NCBI GenBank assembly: GCA_030150085.1
Contig: JASLGJ010000470.1
Location: 1 to 6,660 of the forward strand
Length of the DNA stretch: 6,660 bases
Source of the DNA: Candidatus Elarobacter sp.
GTDB lineage: Bacteria; Vulcanimicrobiota; Vulcanimicrobiia; Vulcanimicrobiales; Vulcanimicrobiaceae
Direction: 5' to 3'
In this document: one piece after another, positions 1-6,660 of the stretch
Layout of the letters: each line of letters begins with the position of its first letter
Position numbering within the stretch: position 1 is the first letter of the stretch
Notes under the pieces: generated by a model
Databases searched by the model: none
Seen by the model: only the letters and a program-made list of their open reading frames with translations
What the model was told of the DNA's origin: nothing
Program-made: the position numbers and the translations under genes

Positions 1-2
1 TG

Positions 3-530
<528 letters not shown>

Positions 531-531
531 C

Positions 532-975
532 GTGCTGGCCCAGCCGCAGCCCCAGCCCCACCTCCAGCCGCGCATCGTTCCCTCGCCCTACGTCACCCGC
601 AAGCGGGTTCGGCGCGCGCGCCGCAACCGCCGCCGCCTGCACCGCCCGGTGGCCTTCGTGTTCACCCTGGTGTGCGCGATCCTCGTCCCGCTGCTGGGTT
701 ACGTCACGCTGACCGCCAACCTGACCTCGCTCAACTACGCGCTGGCCCGCGAGACCCACGAGAAGACCGCCCTGGTCGAGGAGACGCAGCGCCTGGACGA
801 CCGGATCGTCCAGCTCAGCTCGGCCGAGCGCCTGGCCAACCTCGCGGTGAAGCTGAAGATGCACGACCCGCACGTCTACGCGGTGGTCCGCGTCCCCGAG
901 GTCACGCCGCCCCAGCCGCGCCCGACCGGGTTCGCGCTGCTGGGGTCCTGGTTCAGTCAGAGCGCGACCCGCTGA
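532..975 (+). CDS. ftsL: FtsL/DivIC-like cell division protein
   Basis: This is a small bitopic membrane protein of 147 residues, in the position that ftsL normally holds between rsmH and ftsI. FtsL-type proteins join the FtsQ/DivIB-FtsB/DivIC complex at the septum and activate FtsW-FtsI. The layout fits. There is a proline- and glutamine-rich N-terminus (1-20), a very basic stretch (23-38, many Arg), one hydrophobic membrane segment (about 40-60), and then a charged helical region (about 62-110) with heptad-like Leu/Val spacing, suited to a coiled coil. A Pro-rich tail (about 121-132) ends in a short hydrophobic patch. The charge pattern predicts N-in, C-out topology. The GTG start at 532 is supported by GGAGG 6 bases upstream and by a gap of one base after the rsmH stop. 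FtsL proteins are poorly conserved, so the call rests on topology and position more than on residues. A DivIC/FtsB-type protein is the alternative. Confidence 0.85.
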   Translation: MLAQPQPQPHLQPRIVPSPYVTRKRVRRARRNRRRLHRPVAFVFTLVCAILVPLLGYVTLTANLTSLNYALARETHEKTALVEETQRLDDRIVQLSSAERLANLAVKLKMHDPHVYAVVRVPEVTPPQPRPTGFALLGSWFSQSATR

Positions 976-2738
976 TGGCGGCGCGGGCGTTCGCGCGGGT
1001 GGCGCCGGCGCGAGCGAAGGTCGCGCTGGTGGCGATGGTCGCGCTGGCGGGCGCGCTCGCCGTGCGGCTGGGCGACGTGCAGGTGCACCAGGGCCCCCGG
1101 CTGGCCCGGCTCGCGCTGGCCCAGCACGACGAGACGGTCGAGTCGTTCGCCAAGCGCGGTGCGATCCTCGACCGCGAGGGCGGCGTGCTGGTGCGCTCCT
1201 TGCCGTCGGAGTCGATCTTCGCCGTCCCGACCGACGTCGCCGACCCCCATGCCGCGGCGCTCGAGCTGGCCCCGGTCCTCCACCAGCCGCCCGCGCGGCT
1301 GGAGACCGCGCTGAGCGGGAAGCTGCAGTTCCGCTGGCTGGCGCGCAAGGTCGGCCACGACGAGGCCGAGCGGGTCCGCGCCCTGGGCCTGGTCGGGATC
1401 GAGACCAAGCCCGAGGAGACCGGGCTGCGCTTCGTGGCCTCGGGCCGCCTGGCGTCGACCGTCGTCGGCTTCACCGGCACCGACGAGAACGGCTTGGCCG
1501 GGCTGGAGTACGGCTTCGACTCGCTGCTGCACGGCAAGACCGGGCGGATGCGGATCGAGACCGACAACTTCGGCCACTCGATCCCCTTCGGGCAGACCCA
1601 GATCGTCGAGCGCGCCGTGCCCGGGCGGACCGTGGTGACGACCCTCGATCCCTACCTGCAGTTCGAGACCGAGCGCCTGCTGCGGGCCAGCGCCAAGCAG
1701 TGGCACGCCCGCAGCGCGACCGCGATCGTGATGGACCCCTGGAGCGGCGAGCTGCTGGCGGTCGCCAACGTGCCCGACTTCGACCCGGCCCGCTTCGGCG
1801 CGTTCGGCCCCGACGCGTGGCGCGACCGGGCGATCGAGGACGCCTACGAGCCGGGCTCGACCTTCAAGCTGATCACCGCCGCGGCCGCGCTGGAGAAGGG
1901 CATGAGCCCCGAGGCGCGCTTCCCGGCCCGCGACGCGCTCGAGGTGGGCGGGCGGGTGATCCACAACGCCGAGGACGGCCTGATGGCCAACGACCTCGGC
2001 CCGACCGAGTCGATCGAGCAGATCATCGCGCTCTCGCACAACGTCGGCGCGGCGGAGCTGGGGATGGCGACCGGGACCAAGGCGATGTACCGCACCATCC
2101 ACGCCTTCGGCTTCGGGGAGCCGACCCGGATCGAACTGCCGGGCGAGAACCCCGGCCTGCTGATCGATCCCAAGGACTTCAGCGGCTCGTCGCTGCCCAC
2201 GATCGCGTTCGGGCACAGCATCTCAGTGACGCCGCTGCAGCTCGTCCGCGCGTACGCCGCGATCGCGAACGGCGGGGTGCTGCTGCGCCCGCGCATCGTG
2301 CACGCGCTCGAGGACGCGAACGGCGACCCGATCTACCGCTACCCGCCCGAGATCGAGCGGCGCGCGATCTCGGCCCGCACCGCGGCCACCCTGCGGCGCT
2401 ACCTGCGCGCCGTCGTGCTGCACGGCACGGCCAAGGGCAAGGCCGAGATCCCCGGCTACACCACCGCCGGCAAGACCGGCACCGCGCAAGTGGTCGAGAA
2501 CGGGCGCTACGAACCGGGCGCGTACGTCGCCTCGTTCATCGGCATGGTGCCGGCCGAACGCCCCAAGTACGTCATCCTGGTCAAGGTCGAGCGGCCCCAC
2601 GGCTCGATCTACGGCTCGGCCGTGGCCGCGCCGGTGTTCGCCGCGCTGGCCCGGGCGGCGATGCTGCACGCCGGGTTCATGCCCGAGCTGACGCCTCGCT
2701 TGGTCCGCCGCGCGCCCGCCGCGAAGGGGGCGCGCTGA
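975..2738 (+). CDS. ftsI: FtsI, class B penicillin-binding protein (septal transpeptidase)
   Basis: This is a DD-transpeptidase of 587 residues that cross-links peptidoglycan at the division site, working with FtsW and anchored in the inner membrane. A short cytoplasmic N-terminus is followed by one membrane segment (about residues 16-36). The dimerisation (pedestal) domain starts near RGAILDREG and contains GFTGTDENGLAGLEYGFD around 163-180. The transpeptidase domain has all three active-site motifs: STFK with nucleophile Ser295 and Lys298, SHN at 354-356, and KTGTAQ from Lys500. No PASTA domains follow; the C-terminus is a short basic tail. The ATG at 975 shares its A with the ftsL stop codon (TGATG). 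No good Shine-Dalgarno site is visible, so translation probably depends on coupling. The reading frame stays open upstream to 672, but that part overlaps ftsL and does not look like PBP sequence. Length is typical of FtsI. Because of its place before murE I call it FtsI and not the elongation enzyme PBP2. Confidence 0.95.
   Translation: MAARAFARVAPARAKVALVAMVALAGALAVRLGDVQVHQGPRLARLALAQHDETVESFAKRGAILDREGGVLVRSLPSESIFAVPTDVADPHAAALELAPVLHQPPARLETALSGKLQFRWLARKVGHDEAERVRALGLVGIETKPEETGLRFVASGRLASTVVGFTGTDENGLAGLEYGFDSLLHGKTGRMRIETDNFGHSIPFGQTQIVERAVPGRTVVTTLDPYLQFETERLLRASAKQWHARSATAIVMDPWSGELLAVANVPDFDPARFGAFGPDAWRDRAIEDAYEPGSTFKLITAAAALEKGMSPEARFPARDALEVGGRVIHNAEDGLMANDLGPTESIEQIIALSHNVGAAELGMATGTKAMYRTIHAFGFGEPTRIELPGENPGLLIDPKDFSGSSLPTIAFGHSISVTPLQLVRAYAAIANGGVLLRPRIVHALEDANGDPIYRYPPEIERRAISARTAATLRRYLRAVVLHGTAKGKAEIPGYTTAGKTGTAQVVENGRYEPGAYVASFIGMVPAERPKYVILVKVERPHGSIYGSAVAAPVFAALARAAMLHAGFMPELTPRLVRRAPAAKGAR
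2726..2730 (+). promoter_or_regulatory. Probable Shine-Dalgarno site of murE
   Basis: An AAGGGGG run at the end of ftsI ends 7 bases before the murE ATG. It is a G-rich, imperfect match to the ribosome binding consensus. With the 1-base stop/start overlap it supports ATG 2738 as the murE start. Confidence 0.45.
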
Positions 2739-4165
2739 TGAGAGAGACCTCGCGGCTCGTGGCGGCCCTCCCGGGCGCACGCGTCATCGGGTCGCTTCCG
2801 CCGGCCGTCGACGCGATCGCGAGCGACTCGCGCAAGGTCGAGCCCGGGACGCTGTTCGTCGCGCTGCGCGGCGAGCGCGACGACGGCCACGCCTTCGTGC
2901 GCCACGCCTTCGCGCGCGGCGCGGCGGCGGTCGTGGTCGAGCGCGAGGTCGACTTCGAGGGGCCGCAGATCCTCGTCGCGGACACGCGCGCGGCGGCCTC
3001 GAAGCTGGCCGCGGCGTTCTACGACTACCCCGCGCGCGACCTGATCGTGGCCGGCGTGACCGGCACCAACGGCAAGACCACGACGACCCACCTGGTGCGC
3101 GCGGCGCTCGACGCGGCCGGCGTGCCGTGCGCGGTGATCGGCACGCTGGGCGGCGCCTTCGGCGAGCGGCGCTGGCCGCTGGCCAACACCACCCCGCTGG
3201 CGCTGGAGCTGCAGGCCCTGCTGGCCGCGCAGCGCGACGCCGGCGCCAAGGCGGTCGCGATGGAAGTCTCGTCGCACGCGCTGGCGCTGGGGCGGGTCGA
3301 GGACATCGCCTTCGACGTCGCGGCGCTGACCAACATCACCCGCGACCACCTCGACTTCCACGGCACGATGGAGCGCTACGTGGCGGCCAAGCGGCACCTC
3401 TTCGCGCTCGCCCCACTGCAGGTGCTCAACGTCGACGACCCGTCCGGCGCGGCCTTCGCGGCCGAGCTGTCGGGCGCGCTCACCTACGCCATCGACGCTC
3501 CGGCCGCGCTGCGCGCGACGAACGTGCGGCTCGACGGCGACGGCTCGCGCTTCAATGTCGGCGAGGCCGAGTTCGCGATCAACCTGCCGGGGCGCTTCAA
3601 CGTGCGCAACGCGCTCGCCGCGCTGGGCGTCGCGACCCGGGTCGGGGCCTCGTACGCCGACGTGCGGCGCGGCTTCGCCGCGATGCGCGCCGTGCCGGGC
3701 CGGATGGAGCGCATCGGCGCCTTCGGAATCGACGCCATCGTGGACTACGCGCACACCCCCGACGCGCTCGAGAACGTGCTGCGCGCGGTGCGCGAGACGG
3801 CCAAGCGGCGCCTGATCGTGGTGTTCGGCTGCGGCGGCGACCGCGATCCGGGCAAGCGCGAGGAGATGGGCGCGATCGCCAAGCGCCTGGCGGACCGGGT
3901 GATCGTGACCTCCGACAACCCGCGCGGCGAGGACCCGCTGGCGATCGCGCACGCCGTCGCGAACGGCTTCGGGGTCGAGATCGAGCTCGACCGGCGCAGC
4001 GCGATCCGGCGCGCGATCGACGAGGCCCAGCCGGGCGACGTCGTCGTGGTCGCCGGCAAGGGCCACGAGGCCTACCAGATCGTGGGCGGCGTGACGCACC
4101 CCTTCGACGACCGCGACGAGGTCCGCCAAGCCTTCGCCAAGCGCGCGGAGACCGTGCGGCGATGA
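2738..4165 (+). CDS. murE: MurE, UDP-MurNAc-L-Ala-D-Glu ligase, meso-DAP type
   Basis: This is a cytoplasmic ATP-dependent ligase of 475 residues that adds the third stem-peptide residue to UDP-MurNAc-L-Ala-D-Glu. The N-terminal UDP-binding domain contains SDSRKVEPGTLFVALRG (about 29-45). The central ATPase domain has the P-loop GTNGKTTTT (Lys113), NTTP, MEVSSHAL, TNITRDHLDFHG and the conserved Lys218 in AAKRHLF, the site that is carbamylated in this family. The C-terminal domain has DYAHTPDAL (336-344), FGCGGDRDPGKR, DNPR at 393-396 and GKGHEAYQ (Lys441, His443, Glu444). DNPR is the known signature of meso-diaminopimelate-adding MurE, in contrast to lysine-adding forms, so a meso-DAP wall is inferred. 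The start overlaps the ftsI stop by one base and the end overlaps murF by four. Every expected motif is present and the length is slightly below the usual 480-500. Confidence 0.97.
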   Translation: MRETSRLVAALPGARVIGSLPPAVDAIASDSRKVEPGTLFVALRGERDDGHAFVRHAFARGAAAVVVEREVDFEGPQILVADTRAAASKLAAAFYDYPARDLIVAGVTGTNGKTTTTHLVRAALDAAGVPCAVIGTLGGAFGERRWPLANTTPLALELQALLAAQRDAGAKAVAMEVSSHALALGRVEDIAFDVAALTNITRDHLDFHGTMERYVAAKRHLFALAPLQVLNVDDPSGAAFAAELSGALTYAIDAPAALRATNVRLDGDGSRFNVGEAEFAINLPGRFNVRNALAALGVATRVGASYADVRRGFAAMRAVPGRMERIGAFGIDAIVDYAHTPDALENVLRAVRETAKRRLIVVFGCGGDRDPGKREEMGAIAKRLADRVIVTSDNPRGEDPLAIAHAVANGFGVEIELDRRSAIRRAIDEAQPGDVVVVAGKGHEAYQIVGGVTHPFDDRDEVRQAFAKRAETVRR

Positions 4166-5550
4166 AATTGCCGCTGCGCGAGGCGGTCGCCGCGACGAAG
4201 GCGCGCGCGGTGAACGAGGCGGGCCTGCCCGCGGCGCTGCTGGTGCAGACCGACACGCGGGCGATCGAGCGCGGGGCGGCGTTTCTGGCCCTGCGCGGCG
4301 AGCGCTTCGACGGGCACGCCTACGTCGAGGAGGCGTTCGCGCGCGGCGCGGCCTGCGCGATCGTCGACGACGCGGCGGCGCTGCCGCCCGGGCGGGCGGG
4401 GCTGGTCGTGCCCGACACGCTGCAGGCCTACCTCGACCTGGCCGGGGTGGCGCGGGCGCGCCTGCGCGAACCCGTGGTCGGGATCACCGGCAGCACCGGC
4501 AAGACCACCACCAAGCAGTTCCTGCTCGGGCTGCTGCGCGCGGCGGGCGTTCCGGCCGCGGCCACGCCGGAGAACGAGAACAACGAGGTCGGGGTGGCCA
4601 AGTTCCTCTGCGGGCTGGACGACGGCGACCCGCGGGTGGCGATCGTCGAGATGGGCGCGCGCAAGTACCGCGACCTCGACGTGCTGGTCGCCGCGGCGCG
4701 GCCCGACGTCGGCGTGCTGACCAACGTGGGCGAGGCGCACCTGGAGATCATGGGCTCGACCGAGCGCATCGCCGAGACCAAGTGGGCCCTGCCCTCGGGC
4801 GCGCGCACGGCGGTGCTCAACCTGGCCGACGAGGCGTCGCGCGCCCGCGCGCCGGGCCTCGCGGCGCGCCCGCTGTGGTACGGGATCGACGACGACCGCC
4901 CGCCGCACGGCGAGCGCGCGGTGCTGGTCGGGCCGGCCGCGGTGTGGGCGATCGGCGCGGACGGCGCGACCGAGACGCACCGCATCGAGGTCCGCTTCCC
5001 GGGCGACCACAACCGGCGCAACCTGGCCGGCGCCTTCGCCGCCGCGCTGCTCTGTTCCGAAAGCGTTTCGGGCGGCGCGCGCACCGAGGCGCTGGCGCGC
5101 GCGGTCGCCCAGCTCGCGCTGCCGCACGGCCGCTACGAGGCGATCGAGCTGGCCGGCGACGTGCGGGTGATCTTCGACGCCTACAACGCCTCGCTCTCGG
5201 GCACGCTCGCGACGCTGGCGACCTTCGGCCGCGAGGAAGCCGAACGGCGCATCGCGGTGCTGGGCAGCATGGCCGAGCTGGGCGACGACGCGCCCGCCAT
5301 GCACGAGAAGATCGGCGAGATCGCGGCCAAGCGCGCGCACGTCGTGCTGGCCGGCGGCACGTACGCCGCCGACACCGCGCGCGGCGTCTCGAACGCGGGC
5401 GGCACGCTGGTGCGCTACGCCAGCAACGACGAGGCCGCGGCCTGGCTGCGGGCCAACGTGCGGGCCGGCGACGCGATCCTGCTCAAGGGCTCGCGGGTGT
5501 ACAAGATGGAGCAGATCGCGCAGGCGCTGGGCGCGCAGGTGCTGGCGTGA
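4162..5550 (+). CDS. murF: MurF, UDP-MurNAc-tripeptide:D-alanyl-D-alanine ligase
   Basis: This ATP-dependent ligase of 462 residues adds D-Ala-D-Ala to the UDP-MurNAc tripeptide, the last cytoplasmic step before MraY. The N-terminal domain has a TDTRAIERGAAFLALRG block (about 31-47), closely paralogous to the same block of MurE. The central domain has the P-loop GSTGKTTTK (Lys114), NNE at 140-142, EMGARKYRDLD, TNVGEAHLE (187-195) and Lys207 in the usual carbamylated-lysine position. The C-terminal domain has DAYN (339-342), VLGSMAELG and KGSRVYKME (from Lys442). Departures from the pattern I expect are ASLSG after DAYN, where many homologues have an asparagine-proline, and KYRDLD after EMGAR, where a glycine-rich turn is common. 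These make it a divergent but apparently intact MurF. The ATG overlaps the murE stop (ATGA). A GGAG lies 11 bases upstream, too far to be strong. Around 5050-5075 the codons turn locally AT-rich. Confidence 0.95.
   Translation: MKLPLREAVAATKARAVNEAGLPAALLVQTDTRAIERGAAFLALRGERFDGHAYVEEAFARGAACAIVDDAAALPPGRAGLVVPDTLQAYLDLAGVARARLREPVVGITGSTGKTTTKQFLLGLLRAAGVPAAATPENENNEVGVAKFLCGLDDGDPRVAIVEMGARKYRDLDVLVAAARPDVGVLTNVGEAHLEIMGSTERIAETKWALPSGARTAVLNLADEASRARAPGLAARPLWYGIDDDRPPHGERAVLVGPAAVWAIGADGATETHRIEVRFPGDHNRRNLAGAFAAALLCSESVSGGARTEALARAVAQLALPHGRYEAIELAGDVRVIFDAYNASLSGTLATLATFGREEAERRIAVLGSMAELGDDAPAMHEKIGEIAAKRAHVVLAGGTYAADTARGVSNAGGTLVRYASNDEAAAWLRANVRAGDAILLKGSRVYKMEQIAQALGAQVLA
5057..5071. 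repeat. Perfect inverted repeat inside murF (6-bp arms, 3-base centre)
   Basis: CCGAAA and TTTCGG flank GCG. The run encodes part of a Cys-Ser-Glu-Ser-Val-Ser-Gly stretch using codons (TCC GAA AGC GTT TCG) that are unusually AT-rich for this gene. It could form a small RNA hairpin or be a regulator half-site pair, but it may be chance. No function is claimed. Confidence 0.4.
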
Positions 5551-6242
5551 TCCCGGTCGCGGTGCGCGAGGAGGGCCTGCCCGCGGGGCTGGTGGCGATT
5601 CCGGTCCGCACCCGCCTGATCGCGCCCGGCGACGATCTGACCGCCCTGCTCGGCGCGGCGCTGGGCGGGATCGCGCGCCCGGGCGACGTGGTCGCGGTCG
5701 CCGAGACGGCGGTCGCGATCGCGCAGTCGCGCTTCATCCCGGCCGAGTTCATCCGCCCCTCGCGCCTGGCGCTGCTGCTCGCGCGGCGGGCCGGCGCGCT
5801 GGCGACGGTCAACCAGCCCGAGTCGCTGCAGCTCGTGATCGACCAGGTCGGCCCGCGCCGGGTGCTCTACGCCGCGCTGGCCCACGTGCTGGGCCGGCTG
5901 CGCGGCCGGCGCGGCGTGTTCTACGAGATCCTGGGCGAGGCCATCGCGGCCATCGACGGCTACACCGGCACGCTGCCGCCCTACGAGCGGGCGATCGTGC
6001 TCGGCCCAGCCGAGCCCGACCGCGTCGCAAGCGAGCTGGCCGCCGCGCTCGGCCTGCACGTCGCGATCGTGGACGCCAACGATTTGCGCCGCGCGAAGAC
6101 GCTGGGCGCCTCGCCGCGGGTCGAGCGCGCCGCCGTCGAGCGCGCGCTGCTCGGCAACCCGCACGGCAACGGCGACGAGCAGACCCCGCTGGTCGTGCTG
6201 GCCTGGCGCGGCAGCGGCCCCAACCCGCTGGTGGCGGCGTGA
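5547..6242 (+). CDS. CofE-like protein (F420-0:gamma-glutamyl ligase family), function unknown
   Basis: This predicted soluble protein has 231 residues. It resembles the family of CofE, which adds L-glutamate to coenzyme F420-0 through a GTP-dependent gamma-linked amide bond. The N-terminal part has IPV, then RLIAPGDDL (23-31) and RPGDVVAVAETAVAIAQSR (44-62), matching the family's 'pGDdL ... dGDvlvv ..K..sr' pattern. The middle has VIDQVGP (97-103), then AAIDGYTGTLPPYERAIVLGP (134-154). The C-terminal part has VAIVDANDLRR (172-182), TLGASP and GNGDEQTPLVVLAWRG (207-222). Compared with CofE as I know it, the lysine of the SK-x-EGR block is not found, the D-x-x-GR block reads DANDLRR, and the segment containing GR-x-L and ADE seems shortened or absent. 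Catalysis may therefore differ. The GTG start at 5547 overlaps the murF stop (GTGA) and the gene ends in the same kind of overlap with mraY. It may act on a wall precursor, or only be co-expressed. Family placement is moderately sure; the reaction is not known. Confidence 0.75.
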   Translation: MIPVAVREEGLPAGLVAIPVRTRLIAPGDDLTALLGAALGGIARPGDVVAVAETAVAIAQSRFIPAEFIRPSRLALLLARRAGALATVNQPESLQLVIDQVGPRRVLYAALAHVLGRLRGRRGVFYEILGEAIAAIDGYTGTLPPYERAIVLGPAEPDRVASELAAALGLHVAIVDANDLRRAKTLGASPRVERAAVERALLGNPHGNGDEQTPLVVLAWRGSGPNPLVAA

Positions 6243-6660
6243 TCGCGGGCCCGCTCGCCGAGCTGATGGTCGGGCCGTACCCGGCGCACTACGCGGTCGC
6301 GCTGCTCGCGGTGCTCGCCTGGCCGGCCGGGCTGGGCACGCTCGCGGCGGCCCTGCTGGTGGCCGGGCTGCCGGCTTTCGTGCTCGCGGCGCTGCTGGGG
6401 CGGCCGCTGATCGAGCGGCTGCGGCGCGCCTCGGCCCGCCAGACCGCCTACGAGGACGCGCCCCAAACGCACCAGGCCAAGACCGGGACGCCGACCATGG
6501 GCGGGCTGCTGTTCGCCCTCGCCCCGCTGGTCGCGCTGCTGGTCGTGCCGGGGCGCGAGACGCTCGCGCTGGCGGTGCTCGTGTACGGCTGCATGGCGAT
6601 CGGGGCGGTCGACGACCTGGCCTCGATCCGCAAGCGCAAGAACCGCGGCCTGCGCGCGCT
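6239..6660 (+). CDS. mraY: MraY, phospho-MurNAc-pentapeptide translocase, N-terminal part
   Basis: This is the first 140 residues of the multi-pass inner membrane enzyme that transfers phospho-MurNAc-pentapeptide from UDP to undecaprenyl phosphate, giving lipid I. The gene runs off the window end; full-length MraY is usually about 320-360 residues. Visible features are hydrophobic segments at about 18-28 and 32-53, a cytoplasmic loop ending in THQAKTGTPTMGG (77-89), a further segment at about 90-103, and another at 109-124 leading to the Asp125-Asp126 pair, followed by IRKRKNRGLRAL. HxxKxGTPTMGG and the DD pair are the signature motifs of MraY; the aspartates belong to the Mg2+-dependent active site region. 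The GTG at 6239 forms a GTGA overlap with the previous stop, like the junction before it. The in-frame ATG at 6266 is a possible alternative start. I see no clear ribosome binding site at either, so the overlap decides. Confidence 0.93.
   Translation, partial: MIAGPLAELMVGPYPAHYAVALLAVLAWPAGLGTLAAALLVAGLPAFVLAALLGRPLIERLRRASARQTAYEDAPQTHQAKTGTPTMGGLLFALAPLVALLVVPGRETLALAVLVYGCMAIGAVDDLASIRKRKNRGLRA

Noticed and set aside
672..974. In-frame N-terminal extension of ftsI
   Set aside because: It overlaps the ftsL-like gene in another frame, its translation is rich in Arg, Pro and Gly with no membrane segment, and the overlapping ATG at 975 gives a normal FtsI N-terminus.
1700..2737. Open-frame extensions upstream of murE, and similar ones upstream of murF and the CofE-like gene (from 3127 and 4782)
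   Set aside because: The extensions are frame-shifted readings of the preceding genes with low-complexity translations; the family N-termini begin at the overlapping start codons.
5547..6242. Calling the CofE-like gene a genuine cofE and inferring F420 synthesis in this organism
   Set aside because: Key family motifs look altered and no other F420 biosynthesis gene is in the window, so the reaction cannot be assigned.

Overview
The window is one uninterrupted, very GC-rich stretch of a bacterial division and cell wall (dcw) cluster, with every gene on the + strand. The order is rsmH (3' part), a small ftsL/divIC-like gene, ftsI (class B penicillin-binding protein), murE, murF, a gene for a CofE-like (F420-0:gamma-glutamyl ligase family) protein, and mraY (5' part). 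Except for the CofE-like gene, this is the standard dcw order. No tRNA, rRNA, mobile element, CRISPR array, promoter or terminator is visible. There is almost no room for one, because the largest gap between genes is a single base.

Layout: RsmH methylates 16S rRNA. The FtsL-like protein is a short single-pass membrane protein with a coiled coil, of the type that activates septal synthesis. FtsI cross-links septal peptidoglycan. MurE and MurF build the UDP-MurNAc pentapeptide in the cytoplasm, adding the third residue and then D-Ala-D-Ala. MraY moves that product onto undecaprenyl phosphate to make lipid I. The window therefore runs from division proteins to precursor synthesis and the first membrane step.

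All six junctions are tight: one 1-base gap, two 1-base overlaps (TGATG) and three 4-base overlaps (ATGA or GTGA). This implies a polycistronic message with translational coupling. The CofE-like gene is coupled on both sides by GTGA overlaps, so it looks like an integral member of the operon.

The most interesting item is this 231-residue CofE-like protein between MurF and MraY. It follows the general fold pattern of the F420 ligase family, but several motifs I associate with true CofE look changed or missing. Its position suggests a role linked to the peptidoglycan precursor or to wall synthesis, but the sequence alone does not prove this.

Organism: a bacterium with extreme GC bias at third codon positions. 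MurE carries the DNPR motif of the meso-diaminopimelate-adding type, so the wall is probably meso-DAP based. The proteins are fairly divergent, which suggests an under-sampled, high-GC phylum (Eremiobacterota, Armatimonadota or Chloroflexota-like lineages come to mind). I cannot assign it from the sequence.
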